DNA from: Gordoniibacillus chartarius
GTDB taxonomy: Bacteria; Bacillota; Bacilli; Paenibacillales; NBRC-103111
Length of the DNA: 42,899 bases
Direction of reading: 5' to 3'
NCBI RefSeq assembly: GCF_042432825.1
Contig: NZ_JBHLWN010000085.1
Location: 1-42,899 of the forward strand
The notes under the pieces were generated by a model that saw only the letters and a program-made list of their open reading frames with translations, did no database searches and had not been told where the DNA came from. A program made the translations under genes and the position numbers. Below are positions 31,174-40,541 of the stretch, one piece after another; positions within the stretch are counted from its first letter, which is position 1, and each line of letters begins with the position of its first letter.

Positions 31174-31203
31174 GGTTGAAGGATGGTAAGGGAGGAACGA
31201 TCG

Positions 31204-31851
31204 ATGGAGGAAGCGGACATTAAAGTGCTGCTCGTCGACGACCATGAGATGGTGCGGATCGGGCTTGCAGCCGTGCTCGGCACAGAGGACGGGATTGAGG
31301 TTGTCGGGGAGGCGTCAAACGGCATGGAGGGCATCCGGCTGGCGCAGGAATACCGTCCCGATGTCGTGCTGATGGATCTCGTAATGGAGGGCATGGACGG
31401 CATCGAGACGACGAAGAAGCTGCTGCAGGAGCATCCGGACTGCAAAGTGATCGTGCTGACGAGCTTCCTGGACGACGAGAAGATGTACCCGGTGCTCGAA
31501 GCCGGCGCCTTCAGCTATTTGCTCAAGACGTCGCGCGCGTCGGAGATTGCCCAGGCGATCCGTTCGGCGGCGAAGGGACAGTCGGTGCTGGAATCGCAGG
31601 TTGCCTCGAAGCTCATGAACCGGTTCCGCCAGCCGAAGCCGGCTGCAGCGCCGCACGAGGAGCTGACGGATCGCGAGATGGAGGTGCTCAAGCTGATCGC
31701 TTCGGGCAAATCCAATCAAGAGGTGGCGGACGAGCTGTTCATCGGGATCAAGACGGTGAAGTTTCACGTCACGAACGTGCTGGCCAAGCTTGGGGTGGAA
31801 GACCGCACGCAGGCGGCTATTTACGCGTTTAAGCACGGACTGGTGCAGTGA
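31204..31851 (+). CDS. liaR: LiaR-type response regulator (NarL/LuxR class)
   Basis: This 215-residue regulator has a receiver domain with D58 in VLMDLVMEGMDG, a switch T (VLTSFLDD) and K in YLLKTS. The LuxR-type helix-turn-helix (about 148-212) reads LTDREMEVLKLIASGKSNQEVADEL, then KTVKFHV. It would activate the PspA-like gene and its own operon after phosphorylation by LiaS. ATG 31204 follows GGGAGGA by seven bases; an in-frame ATG at 31183 lies before that site. No LiaR box could be picked out by eye upstream of the operon. Confidence 0.94.
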   Translation: MEEADIKVLLVDDHEMVRIGLAAVLGTEDGIEVVGEASNGMEGIRLAQEYRPDVVLMDLVMEGMDGIETTKKLLQEHPDCKVIVLTSFLDDEKMYPVLEAGAFSYLLKTSRASEIAQAIRSAAKGQSVLESQVASKLMNRFRQPKPAAAPHEELTDREMEVLKLIASGKSNQEVADELFIGIKTVKFHVTNVLAKLGVEDRTQAAIYAFKHGLVQ

Positions 31852-32027
31852 ACGGAGCAGAGGTGCATATATATTATAGCGGAAGAACGGCATAACAGCT
31901 AAGGTTGGAAAACCGCAGCAGCCCTTCGAGTGCGAGGACCATGATACGGCAGCAAGTAGATGTGCACACGGATACGCGGACGCGGCATGCTGAAGAGCTG
32001 AAACTAATACCAAAGGAGCGGGAAGCG

Positions 32028-32585
32028 ATGGGGAAGCTATTTCCGGGTCTGCTGCCTGAGCATGAGGCGTTTATTCGCAAGCAGCACATCTTCTTCGTAG
32101 GATCGGCGCCGCTAAGCGCGGAAGGCCATGTCAATTTGTCGCCGAAGGGCCACGACGTGCTGCGGATTTTATCGCCCAATGAAGTGGCTTATCTGGATTT
32201 GACCGGCAGCGGCAACGAGACGAGCGCACATGTGGCGGAGAACGGCAGAATTACGTTGATGTTTGTTGCCTTTGAAGGAGCCCCGATGATTATGCGGCTG
32301 TATGGCCAGGGGAGAGTGATTTTGCCGGGGGCAGACGAATGGGAGGAGCTGTCGCCGAAGTTCGAGCTGCTGCCGGGTGCGCGGCAGATCGTGGCGGTCC
32401 GGGTCAGCGAGGTCAAGACGTCGTGCGGCTTCAGCGTGCCGTTCTACTCGTACGAGGGTGAGCGTGAAACGCTGCAGAAGTGGGCTAACGGCAAGAGCGA
32501 GCAGGAGCTGGAGCGGTATTGGCGGGAAAAAAATGCGGTAAGCATGGACGGGGTCACAACGCCGCTCGGCCATATAATTCAATAA
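32028..32585 (+). CDS. Pyridoxamine-5'-phosphate-oxidase-like FMN-binding protein
   Basis: This 185-residue split-barrel protein has HIFFVGSAPLSAEGHVNLSPKGHD, then GSGNETSAHVAENGRITLMF and RLYGQGRVI, the usual order in PNPOx-like flavoproteins. Such proteins bind FMN or heme; substrates differ, so no reaction is assigned. ATG 32028 follows AAGGAG by nine bases; the frame stays open back to 31905 but that part is poor in order and not needed for the fold. It follows liaR by 176 bases and is not obviously linked to it. Confidence 0.88.
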   Translation: MGKLFPGLLPEHEAFIRKQHIFFVGSAPLSAEGHVNLSPKGHDVLRILSPNEVAYLDLTGSGNETSAHVAENGRITLMFVAFEGAPMIMRLYGQGRVILPGADEWEELSPKFELLPGARQIVAVRVSEVKTSCGFSVPFYSYEGERETLQKWANGKSEQELERYWREKNAVSMDGVTTPLGHIIQ

Positions 32586-32601
32586 GCCAAGAAACCATAC
32601 A

Positions 32602-32647
32602 AAGAGCGCTTCCCGCAGCAGCCGACGGCTGCTTCAGGAGCGCTCTT
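32602..32647. terminator. Bidirectional terminator between convergent genes
   Basis: AAGAGCGCT and AGCGCTCTT (32602-32610 and 32639-32647) enclose a second stem GCAGC/GCTGC. The right arm overlaps the end of the minus-strand gene. Confidence 0.75.
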
Positions 32648-33155
32648 CGTAGTTCATGCCGATCCTTCTGTAAGGGGCGTATGCGCTTAGCATGCTGTCA
32701 TACAGCCGCTGGCCCACGGCCGGAACCGGCCTTGCCGGCAAATGCTCGGCATCGAAGCCCAGCTCGCGAAACCGCCCGTAAGGACTGAACGGCCTCGATA
32801 TGGATGCGCCGTCGGGGGGCGAAATGATGGCCGTGCGCAAATAAGCGTCGGTGACGACCGGGCGGCCGCCGCCGTTCCGAACAGGGGAATTGGCGCCGGC
32901 CGGAGCGCTGCCTGTCTCGCCTGCCGGCTCCGATCTTTTCCTGCGCTGCTCGGAGCCGGCCGAACCGTTGTTATCGCGGGTCGAATGGCGCTCCTCCGGC
33001 GAACGCACGTAATCGTTATACGCCATAATCATGTCGAATAACGTTTGCTCGCCCGAGCGATGAAGCGGACTGTTCTTGGATACCGCATGCACCTTATATG
33101 TGCCTTCTACGGAAGCATATTGCCGGTTAGCGTAAACAGGACTGATCGGGTACAT
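32634..33155 (-). CDS. Hypothetical protein, Arg/Pro-rich middle
   Basis: This 173-residue protein was not recognised. It begins MYPISPVYANRQYASVEGTY and has a disordered middle rich in Arg, Ser, Gly and Pro (about 55-105). It ends with Pro/Tyr-rich sequence (RRIGMNYEERS). It has no signal peptide, membrane helix or catalytic motif. AAGAGGTGA precedes the ATG at 33155, which makes the longer frame to 33224 unlikely. The tyrosine-rich, disordered make-up would suit a spore or surface component, but nothing proves it. Confidence 0.65.
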   Translation of the reverse strand: MYPISPVYANRQYASVEGTYKVHAVSKNSPLHRSGEQTLFDMIMAYNDYVRSPEERHSTRDNNGSAGSEQRRKRSEPAGETGSAPAGANSPVRNGGGRPVVTDAYLRTAIISPPDGASISRPFSPYGRFRELGFDAEHLPARPVPAVGQRLYDSMLSAYAPYRRIGMNYEERS

Positions 33156-33329
33156 GTGAATCACCTCTTGCCGAATCTGTGGGAGCTGAGCTCGTAATTC
33201 TATTATAGAGGGGACAGGAAACATTTGACTATAGCCCGGCGATGAAAATAAAAATTTTTTAGCTGCGCCTGCTCGTCAGCAATCGGGTGCGCATATGCTG
33301 TAGCATCCATACTTGCGGGGGCGAAGCCG

Positions 33330-33782
33330 ATGATACGTAAGCGCATTCCGGCGATTGACGACGGGGCGATATTTCAAATGGTTGTGCGGCAGCTGCTGCC
33401 TTTCGCCCGCGCCGCTGTGCCGACTGCGCAGACCAGTATGCCTGCCATCGTAAAGCGGCTGAACGGGAATGACTTTACCTTAACTGTAGCGGAAGGGCGG
33501 CGCGCTCCGTTCGGCTTCATCACGTGCAGATGCCGCGAGCGCAAAATGCTGATCGATATGCTGGCCTTGGACGAGCGGTATCAGGGCGGAGGCCTGGGTA
33601 CCGCACTGATGCGGGCAGCCGAACGGCAAGGGCTCAAGAAAGGATGCCGGGAGGCCTACTTGTATGTCGATGCCGTCAACTGGCGGGCGCAGCGTTTCTA
33701 CGTAGGCAAAGGCTACCTGGTCGAGAGCTACGAGCCTTCCGTGCACTGCTACCGGATGAGCAAACGGCTTGCGGAATTCTGA
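33330..33782 (+). CDS. GNAT-family N-acetyltransferase
   Basis: This 150-residue single-domain acetyltransferase has LALDERYQGGGLGTALMRAAERQ, containing the Q/R-x-x-G-x-G/A acetyl-CoA loop, and YLYVDAVNWRAQRFYVGKGY, a typical last motif. Substrate is unknown. The ATG follows a weak GGGGGCGAAG. It stands alone before a terminator. Confidence 0.88.
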   Translation: MIRKRIPAIDDGAIFQMVVRQLLPFARAAVPTAQTSMPAIVKRLNGNDFTLTVAEGRRAPFGFITCRCRERKMLIDMLALDERYQGGGLGTALMRAAERQGLKKGCREAYLYVDAVNWRAQRFYVGKGYLVESYEPSVHCYRMSKRLAEF

Positions 33783-33797
33783 GGGACGTTCAGACGG

Positions 33798-33835
33798 CAA
33801 CTCCCGATCGTCGCCTTTCCGACGGTCGGGAGTTG
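33798..33835 (+). terminator. Intrinsic terminator
   Basis: CAACTCCCGA and TCGGGAGTTG arms continue inward as CGTCG and CGACG around CCTTTC. It lies between the GNAT gene and the convergent small gene and may serve both. Confidence 0.75.
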
Positions 33836-33869
33836 ATTTGCGTACTGCCGCAGTTAAGCAAGCCGTCTG

Positions 33870-34223
33870 TTAAATCAACAGGAAGAGAGCGGCGATGAAG
33901 GCGAGGTCGAACGCCAGCACGGGCCCCAGCAGGCCGAACGGCGGGAAGAACGGTCCAGGGAAAGCGCCGAATGCGCTCGTTTGGACGGTCGGATAGCGGC
34001 CGCGCGTTTTTTTGCCGGAGCGAGCCGATGATTTTCGCTGAGACGTGGTTACGCTTTTGCCGCTCGCTTCCGCTGCCGTCTCAGGCTCATTCAAAACCAA
34101 TTTGCCGTTCTCGACGCGGCTGAGCATGCCGTACACTTCGGACCCGTCCGCCAAGTAGATGAGCACGGGTTTACCGCAGTGGCAGCGGCAGGCTTCCTCG
34201 GTAATCGGGTAGATACGCTGCAT
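33870..34223 (-). CDS. Hypothetical protein with LSm-like start and C-terminal membrane helix
   Basis: This 117-residue protein was not recognised by name. Residues 12-45 (CRCHCGKPVLIYLADGSEVY, then GMLSRVENGKLVLNE) read like a small beta-barrel of the LSm/SH3 kind, with three close cysteines before it. A basic Ser-rich linker follows, then Pro/Phe-rich sequence and a final helix (FDLAFIAALFLLI). GGAGGTG precedes the ATG. It is divergent from zwf. Membrane or spore-surface location is a guess. Confidence 0.65.
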   Translation of the reverse strand: MQRIYPITEEACRCHCGKPVLIYLADGSEVYGMLSRVENGKLVLNEPETAAEASGKSVTTSQRKSSARSGKKTRGRYPTVQTSAFGAFPGPFFPPFGLLGPVLAFDLAFIAALFLLI

Positions 34224-34378
34224 GAGAGAACACCTCCATTGTTTCGTAGCTTCTATTTCACGATATGTGCGATTGTCCCGATTCGATTGGACGTTAGCCC
34301 GGTTGTTAAACTTGAATCGTAGGCATTGTTGGGGTATGCTATGCGTAACTACAAATTCAGGAAAAGAGCGATGATTCC

Positions 34379-35932
34379 ATGAGTGGGACTGTAATTCTTT
34401 TATTCGGCGCAACGGGAGATTTGGCGAAGCGGAAGCTCTTCCCCGCCATATACAGCATGTATAGGGAAGGCAAGCTGGGGGAAAATTTTGCGGTGATCGG
34501 CCTGGCCCGACGCCCGCGTACGAACGAGCAGTTTCGACAAGACGTACTCGAATCGATCCAGGAATTCGGGCGCTACAAGTCGGTCGGCGATACCGACTGG
34601 ACAAGCTTTGCCGAACGTTTCAACTACATGCCGCTGGATATTAACGATGTGAACGGCTTCCGGCAGCTGCGCGTGTTGGTCGAAGAGCTCGACGGCAAGT
34701 ATGAGACCGGCGGCAACAGGCTGTTTTATTTGGCGCTGGCGCCGGACCTGTTCGGCAGCGTATCGTTCAATCTCCGCGACGGCGGCCTGCTCGATACGAA
34801 GGGCTACCATCGCCTCGTGATCGAGAAGCCGTTCGGCTACGATCTGGAATCGGCGGAGAAGCTGAACGCCCAGCTCCGGCAAGTATTTGAAGAGAAGGAT
34901 ATTTACCGTATCGACCACTACCTGGGCAAAGAAATGGTGCAAAATATCGAGTTCGTCCGTTTCGCCAACGCATTCTTCGAGCCGCTGTGGAACAACAAAT
35001 TCATCGCTAACGTGCAAATTACGCTGAGCGAGACGGTCGGCGTCGAGGAGCGCGGCGGCTATTACGACAAGTCCGGCGCTCTGCGCGATATGGCGCAGAA
35101 CCATATGCTGCAGATGCTGACGATGATCGCAATGGAGCCGCCGAGCCGTCTGCATCCGGAGGATATTCGCGACGAGAAGGTAAAGGTGCTCCGTTCGCTC
35201 CGCGGCTTCGCCTCGGCTGAGGATGTCCGCGAGAACGTCGTCCGCGGCCAGTACGGCGAGGGCGAGCTGAAGGGCAAGCCGCTGCCCGGTTACCGAAGCG
35301 AGCCGAACGTGAACCCGGCGTCTGCGACGGAGACGTTCTTCGCGGCCCGCGTGTTCGTCGACAACTTCCGCTGGGCCGGCGTTCCGTTCTATGTCAGAAC
35401 GGGCAAGCGCCTGCCGGTGAAGACGACGGAGATCGTCATCGAGTTCAAGAACGTGCCGGACAACGTCTATTTGTCCCGCAAGCATTCGCTTGAGCCGAAC
35501 CTGCTCGTGTTCCGCATTAACCCGATGGAAGGCATTTATTTCAAAATGAATGCGAAGCAGCCGGGCTCCGAAGGCGTGCTCGTACCGGTTGCGCTTGACT
35601 TCTGCCAGAGCTGCGTCGTCGGCATCAACACGCCGGAAGCCTACGAACGGCTGATCCACGATGCTTCCCGCGGCGATTCCACCTACTTTACGCGCTGGGA
35701 CGAAGTGGCGCATGCATGGCAATTCGTCGACCAGATTGCCGATGCGTGGACGAAGCTGGGCTCGGAAGACCTGGCGTTCTATCCTGCAGGCTCGTGGGGG
35801 CCGAAACGGGCGCAGGAGCTGCTGGAAAACGACGGCTTCAAGTGGTGGCCGGTGAACGGCCAGCATGAAGGCGAGGTCCACTGGGAAACGACGACTTCCG
35901 CCGCCAAGCCGGAAGCAAACGTATTGGCATAG
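34379..35932 (+). CDS. zwf: Glucose-6-phosphate 1-dehydrogenase
   Basis: This 517-residue enzyme oxidises glucose-6-phosphate to 6-phosphogluconolactone with NADP, the entry to the oxidative pentose phosphate pathway. GATGDLAKRKLFPAIY is the nucleotide-binding motif, EKPFGYDLESA and RIDHYLGKEMVQN form the substrate site with the catalytic histidine, and VRTGKRLP is also conserved. Length is typical. ATG 34379 has only a weak AGGAAAAGAG upstream. It has no gnd or pgl neighbour, and the cyclase-family gene begins 15 bases later. Confidence 0.97.
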   Translation: MSGTVILLFGATGDLAKRKLFPAIYSMYREGKLGENFAVIGLARRPRTNEQFRQDVLESIQEFGRYKSVGDTDWTSFAERFNYMPLDINDVNGFRQLRVLVEELDGKYETGGNRLFYLALAPDLFGSVSFNLRDGGLLDTKGYHRLVIEKPFGYDLESAEKLNAQLRQVFEEKDIYRIDHYLGKEMVQNIEFVRFANAFFEPLWNNKFIANVQITLSETVGVEERGGYYDKSGALRDMAQNHMLQMLTMIAMEPPSRLHPEDIRDEKVKVLRSLRGFASAEDVRENVVRGQYGEGELKGKPLPGYRSEPNVNPASATETFFAARVFVDNFRWAGVPFYVRTGKRLPVKTTEIVIEFKNVPDNVYLSRKHSLEPNLLVFRINPMEGIYFKMNAKQPGSEGVLVPVALDFCQSCVVGINTPEAYERLIHDASRGDSTYFTRWDEVAHAWQFVDQIADAWTKLGSEDLAFYPAGSWGPKRAQELLENDGFKWWPVNGQHEGEVHWETTTSAAKPEANVLA

Positions 35933-35947
35933 GGGGAAGAGGCGACT

Positions 35948-36571
35948 ATGTACCGGTTGTACGATATCTCGATGACGATTCACGAGGGCATGCAGGTATA
36001 CAAAAATAAAGAAGAGAAGAAGCCGAAAATTTGGGCGCGGCAAGACTTCACGAACGCCAAGACGCATGAATCCCAGCTGTCCATGGACGTTCACGCCGGC
36101 ACGCACGTCGACGCCGCGCTGCACATGATTGAAGGCGGAGCGACGATCGATTCGATTCCGCTGGAACGGCTTGTCGGCCCGGCTCGCGTGCTGGACTTGA
36201 CGGATGTGGCTGAAGCGGTGACGCGCGCCGATCTGGAGAAGTGGGCCGTACAGCCGGGAGAATGGATTTTGCTCAAGACGCGCAATTCGCTGTCCGAAGA
36301 GTTCGATCCGAACTTCGTCTATTTGGCCGCTGACGGCGCGCTCTATGCGAAAGAGCTGAAGCTGCGCGGCATCGGTACCGACGGCCTCGGCATCGAGCGG
36401 GCTCAGCCGGACTATATGACGCACAAGACGCTGCTGGAGAACGAGATCACTATCGTCGAAGGACTGCGTCTAAAGGATGTTCCGGCCGGTTCGTATTTCA
36501 TGGTCATTGCGCCGCTGAAGCTGACCGGGATCGACGCCGCTCCGGCGCGGGCGTTCCTGATCGGCTCGTAA
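35948..36571 (+). CDS. Cyclase-family metal-dependent hydrolase (KynB-like)
   Basis: This 207-residue protein has the cyclase-family start LYDISMTIHEGMQVY and the metal-binding motif HAGTHVDAALHM, followed by GTDGLGIERAQPDY. Members include kynurenine formamidase, which hydrolyses N-formylkynurenine, and hydrolases or isatin-type enzymes with other substrates. No kynurenine genes are nearby, so the substrate is left open. GGGGGAAGAGG precedes the ATG. It is probably cotranscribed with zwf. Confidence 0.9.
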   Translation: MYRLYDISMTIHEGMQVYKNKEEKKPKIWARQDFTNAKTHESQLSMDVHAGTHVDAALHMIEGGATIDSIPLERLVGPARVLDLTDVAEAVTRADLEKWAVQPGEWILLKTRNSLSEEFDPNFVYLAADGALYAKELKLRGIGTDGLGIERAQPDYMTHKTLLENEITIVEGLRLKDVPAGSYFMVIAPLKLTGIDAAPARAFLIGS

Positions 36572-36592
36572 GCAAAGTATTTCTGACAATGG

Positions 36593-36636
36593 AAACAGCG
36601 GCAGACGGGACGAACATTCCCAGGCTGCCGCTGTTT
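36593..36636. terminator. Terminator between convergent genes
   Basis: AAACAGCGGCAG (36593-36604) and CTGCCGCTGTTT (36625-36636) are perfect 12-base arms. The flanking A and T runs allow use in both directions. Confidence 0.88.
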
Positions 36637-36653
36637 GATTTTGAAGAATAGGG

Positions 36654-38009
36654 TTATTTGGTGAATTTCAGCTTAAGATCACCGTTATAAGGTACGTGCT
36701 CGACTGTTACATCGATTTCTTTTCCAGCTTGATCCTTACCTTTTCTCTTATAAGTGAATTTATTTTCGTTAAGCTCAGTAAGTTCAAGAACGGCCCCGTA
36801 CTTTAATCCTTGCGAAACATGGGCCCTTATTTTGTTTCCGTTAACAACATCGTAATAACCGAAATCTCCGCGACTTTGACCTGTTTTCGCATCGAAAAAT
36901 TCATATTGATTGGTTTGATCGTCGTATTTCGCAAGACCGAGGAAATTCGTGTTATAGCTGGATACATCTTGACCGTTTTCGTCCAGGACTACCGTTCCCC
37001 GCCATATCGTGCTTGATAAAATCCGGTCCCCATCGATATTTGTCACTACTTCCCCCGTATACGTTTGTAAAGTCTTAGCCGGATCCGTGAAGGCGAGTTC
37101 TGTTTCCGTATAAGGAATATGCTCCACAAAAACCTCGACATCGTTTCCATTAGCATCTTTACCCATTCGTTTATAGGTAAACCTATCGTTATTCAGTTCT
37201 GTTATTTCGACAATTGCTTGGTATCCCATGGATTCTGAAAGTAATACTCGAGTCTTGCCATCATTGGTTATAAAGAAAGTGCCTTTGTCTCCTCGACTTT
37301 GTTTTGTCGTTTTATCAAAAAACTCATATCGGGATGATTGCCGATCATATTTCGCCAAACCGATAAAATTCGCATTTTCTTTTGTCAGATCATTATGATA
37401 CTTATCATACACTTTGGTTCCTTGCCAATTGGTGCTGCTAAGCATGCCGGCCATTTGCTGCCCAACGGTATTTTTGCTATTTACGCCTTCTCCGGATTGA
37501 GCCGATTGTTTGGCCATCAGCAAGAGTTGGGCGGCTTCCCCGCGAGTCACGGTGTGATTACCGTGAATCATATCTTTCATCCATTGTTTCACTGTCAGCT
37601 CGCTGATTTGTAAAGCTTTCGCTGCTGCTGCGTACAACGCCTCGGACGTAACAAGCTGATCCGGTCCAAACTTGTCCTCCGCCATGATCCCGGAAGCAAT
37701 TGCCGTATTCACGTATGATACATACCATTTGTCTTTATGCTGCTGCCCTTTCAAAGCTTCGCCCTGCGCCTGCATACCGAAAGCAAGCACGAGCATTTTT
37801 GCCAGCTCCGCTTGTGTGACAGGCTTATCGGGTTTCATTGTGCCGTCTTCGTAACCGTGAAGTACGCCCAATTGAGCTAATTCACGGACAGCTTGGTCTG
37901 CGGAAACTGGTATGGAGTTAGCAGCCAACGCGCCCAAAGGCAGTAATGCGCTTCCGCCGATGGTCGCCGCTATCGTTAATGCCAGCATTTTCTGATGCTT
38001 CTTATTCAT
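36654..38009 (-). CDS. SLH-domain surface protein with two DUF4822 repeats
   Basis: This 451-residue protein has a signal peptide (about 1-29, ending ALAAN). S-layer-homology modules occupy about 35-180 (LGVLHGYEDGTMKPDKPVT, TRGEAAQLLLM) and would bind the secondary cell-wall polymer. Two copies of a DUF4822 domain follow (about 195-320 and 335-450), each with an N-x-N-F-x-GLAKYD strand (NANFIGLAKYD, NTNFLGLAKYD), YEFFD, SRGD and FTYKR, ending VEHIPY or VEHVPY. DUF4822 has no known function. GGGGGAAG precedes the ATG. It lies 131 bases downstream of a kinase-regulator pair on the same strand and may be their target. Confidence 0.9.
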   Translation of the reverse strand: MNKKHQKMLALTIAATIGGSALLPLGALAANSIPVSADQAVRELAQLGVLHGYEDGTMKPDKPVTQAELAKMLVLAFGMQAQGEALKGQQHKDKWYVSYVNTAIASGIMAEDKFGPDQLVTSEALYAAAAKALQISELTVKQWMKDMIHGNHTVTRGEAAQLLLMAKQSAQSGEGVNSKNTVGQQMAGMLSSTNWQGTKVYDKYHNDLTKENANFIGLAKYDRQSSRYEFFDKTTKQSRGDKGTFFITNDGKTRVLLSESMGYQAIVEITELNNDRFTYKRMGKDANGNDVEVFVEHIPYTETELAFTDPAKTLQTYTGEVVTNIDGDRILSSTIWRGTVVLDENGQDVSSYNTNFLGLAKYDDQTNQYEFFDAKTGQSRGDFGYYDVVNGNKIRAHVSQGLKYGAVLELTELNENKFTYKRKGKDQAGKEIDVTVEHVPYNGDLKLKFTK

Positions 38010-38140
38010 ATGAATCTTCCCCCAATGAGCAATATTTGATGTCTTTCACGTTTACTATGATAGGCCACCATTCTAAACTCGCTCATAAAGAAAGATTAAA
38101 TAGTTCTAAACAGACTCGAAACTTTTACGTTCCTGAACCC

Positions 38141-38827
38141 TCATACCGTCAAACGATAGCCTGCGCCCCAAATCGTATCGATAAATTGAGGGGCGGAAGG
38201 ATCGGCTTCAATCTTCTCGCGAATGCGCCGGATGTGAACCGTAACGGTAGGAAGGTCTCCCGCGGAATCGATCCCCCAAATTCTTTCGAACAGCTCTTCT
38301 TTGGAAAATACCCGGTTCGGATGTGTTGCCAAAAAGAGCAGCAAATCGAATTCCTTCGCGGTGAAAATCACTTCCTTGCCATGAACAAATACCCGCCGTG
38401 ACGCTTTATCGATCGTCAATTCCCGGATCCGGATTTTCTCGGAATCCTTGTTTTTGCCCATGAAGCGTTCGTATCTGGATAAATGCGCTTTGGCTCTGGC
38501 CACAAGTTCGTTGGGGCTAAAGGGCTTGGTAATGAAATCGTCCGCACCTAAGCCAAAGCCTCGAATTTTATCAATCTCTTCTTTCTTTGCGGAAACAATC
38601 AGGATCGGTATTTCCTTCACTCGGCGAATTTGCTTGCACAACTCAAAGCCATCGATCCCGGGGAGCTGCAAATCCAGAATGATTAAATCGTGAGCTCCTT
38701 TCAAAGCGATAGCCAGACCATCGTCTCCGGTATGACAGATGTCAACTATATACCCATGCAGCTCGAAATAGTCTCTTTGCAGCTCTGCAATAGCGGTTTC
38801 GTCTTCAATGATTAATATTTTTTGCAT
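38141..38827 (-). CDS. OmpR/PhoB-family response regulator
   Basis: This 228-residue regulator has a receiver domain with D52 in IILDLQLPGIDG, switch S in LIVSAKKEE and K in ITKPF. The winged helix has VTVHIRRIREKI and ends WGAGYRLTV. ATG 38827 is preferred; GTG or ATG codons a few residues before it are possible. The gene overlaps the end of the kinase gene by 23 bases, so order is kinase first, regulator second, the reverse of the pair at 20512-22307. It probably serves that kinase. Confidence 0.93.
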   Translation of the reverse strand: MQKILIIEDETAIAELQRDYFELHGYIVDICHTGDDGLAIALKGAHDLIILDLQLPGIDGFELCKQIRRVKEIPILIVSAKKEEIDKIRGFGLGADDFITKPFSPNELVARAKAHLSRYERFMGKNKDSEKIRIRELTIDKASRRVFVHGKEVIFTAKEFDLLLFLATHPNRVFSKEELFERIWGIDSAGDLPTVTVHIRRIREKIEADPSAPQFIDTIWGAGYRLTV

Positions 38828-40298
38828 CGTTATCACCATGAGTAGAGAGGATTTGTAATGAAAAAAATAGACTTGTTCCTTGACCCCATTCGCTTTCCGC
38901 CCAAATGCGGCCTCCATGCCCTTCCACAATCTGCTTGGCGATGGCGAGCCCGAGGCCGCTTCCGCCCGTCTTCGTGTTGCGGGAAGGCTCCCCGCGGTAA
39001 AATCGTTCAAAAATGTGCGGGAGAACCTCAGGACGAATCCCAGGTCCGTTATCGCGGATCTCGACGGTGAATTGCCGATCGTTTACCGTCGTTTTTACGA
39101 CTATGACTTTGTCCAATTTGTCCATATACTTCACGCAATTGTTCAATAAATTCGAGAAAACCCGTTTTAGCTTTTCCCGGTCGGCAAGCACGAAAACTTC
39201 AGGGTAACGGGCATCTTCCCACAGAAAAGTGATTTCTTTGTTCCTAAATTCAAATTCCGTTTCTTCGAACATGTCTTGCATGAACCGGTGTAAATCGACC
39301 GTTTCAAAAGAAAACGGCTCTCGCTTCAAATCTAATTTGGAATACAAGAAGAGCTCGTCGACCAATCGATCCATATCCATCGTCTTTGTATAAATCGTGT
39401 CGATGTATTTATCCATTTTTTCCTTCGTATCGGCAACGCCGTCCCGGATTCCTTCCACATACCCTTTGATGGTTGTAATCGGCGTTTTTAAATCGTGCGA
39501 TATGTTGGAGATCAATTGCTTGCGATTTTCCTCGTATTGCACTTGAAGCCCAATCGATTCATTCAATTTCTGTCTCATCTGTTCGAAGGCCATACTCAAT
39601 TGCCCGATTTCATCGGCCGATTCCGGTTTCAATTTAAATTGCAAATCGCCCTCTTTAATCCGCTGAGCCGAATCGCGCAGCACATTGATCGGGTTCACAA
39701 TCGTTCGGGTCACATACCGATAGATCACAATACTGGTTAGAAGCAAGATAGCTAGCAAAACACCAATCAAAATAGGCAGCAGCGTTCGGATCATTTCCGC
39801 AAAAGGGCTTCTTTCCCGAATCACAAAAATACTTCCCCGGTCTTGTTCGGAAAAATAAAAATCGAATTTCGCATAGGAGAAAAAGCGGCTTCCTACATTG
39901 AAGGAGTTACGGATGGAATAGTTGTTCATTTCATAGTCAGGAAGTGCGGATTCCACTTTCGTTTCTCTTAGCGTAGGAGACATAAACAGCAGTTCGCTGT
40001 TATTTCGTACGATCAATCCGGCTTGAACCATTTTCAATTGGAAATCATAGTTCTCCAGCAGCGTTCTGCTCTTCAATTTCTCCGGATTTTCTTTGGCCAA
40101 ATACTTCATTTCCATAAAGATGGTTTCTTCTTCTGCCGTCAACGGATGGAGCGTATAGTGGATGTTATAGAAACGGCTGATACTGCGGGCATCACCGGTT
40201 ACCGCAACCGAAATCAAGTAAGCGGTAAGGAAAAATATAAGCACAGTTACGGCAAGCGTGGTCATGAATGAAAGCAGTATTCGAAATCTAATGGACAA
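38805..40298 (-). CDS. Sensor histidine kinase with extracytoplasmic domain
   Basis: This 497-residue kinase has a first helix (about 8-35), an external sensor region (about 36-165), a second helix (about 172-195), HAMP (about 196-250), HisKA with H268 in SNISHDLKTPITT and an ATPase domain with NLLNNCVKYM, DNGPGI and GGSGLGLAIAKQIVEGHGG. TTG at 40298 is preferred as start because GGAAAGGGGG ends eight bases before it; the longer frame to 40322 runs through that site. The external region matched nothing I recognise. It pairs with the overlapping regulator gene. Confidence 0.92.
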   Translation of the reverse strand: MSIRFRILLSFMTTLAVTVLIFFLTAYLISVAVTGDARSISRFYNIHYTLHPLTAEEETIFMEMKYLAKENPEKLKSRTLLENYDFQLKMVQAGLIVRNNSELLFMSPTLRETKVESALPDYEMNNYSIRNSFNVGSRFFSYAKFDFYFSEQDRGSIFVIRERSPFAEMIRTLLPILIGVLLAILLLTSIVIYRYVTRTIVNPINVLRDSAQRIKEGDLQFKLKPESADEIGQLSMAFEQMRQKLNESIGLQVQYEENRKQLISNISHDLKTPITTIKGYVEGIRDGVADTKEKMDKYIDTIYTKTMDMDRLVDELFLYSKLDLKREPFSFETVDLHRFMQDMFEETEFEFRNKEITFLWEDARYPEVFVLADREKLKRVFSNLLNNCVKYMDKLDKVIVVKTTVNDRQFTVEIRDNGPGIRPEVLPHIFERFYRGEPSRNTKTGGSGLGLAIAKQIVEGHGGRIWAESEWGQGTSLFFSLQILSTHGDNDAKNINH

Positions 40299-40541
40299 AT
40301 GCTTTTCCCCCTTTCCCTTCAAAGATGTAAGTATACATTACAATTCTTAACGAAATCTAAATTAAATATTGAATAGTGAACATCTATCCGTGAGAGCGAG
40401 GCCCTGTCGGCTTTGGGGGGAAGCGGGACTTAGCTTTCCACAAATTACATGCGCGCGCCTAACAAATTCAACATACTTTCCTGATAAACTCGCAATGAGA
40501 CGAGATTATGCTGACATCTTAGAGGAAGTGGAGACGCGAAC

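Noticed and set aside
30169..31245. 358-codon open frame on the minus strand
   Set aside because: Antisense to liaS and the start of liaR, which have full motif sets and ribosome-binding sites.
34400..36424. 674-codon open frame on the minus strand
   Set aside because: It is antisense to zwf and the cyclase-family gene, both with clear motifs. Its product is rich in Arg and His, has no domain, and lacks a ribosome-binding site. It is a shadow of GC-rich codon use.
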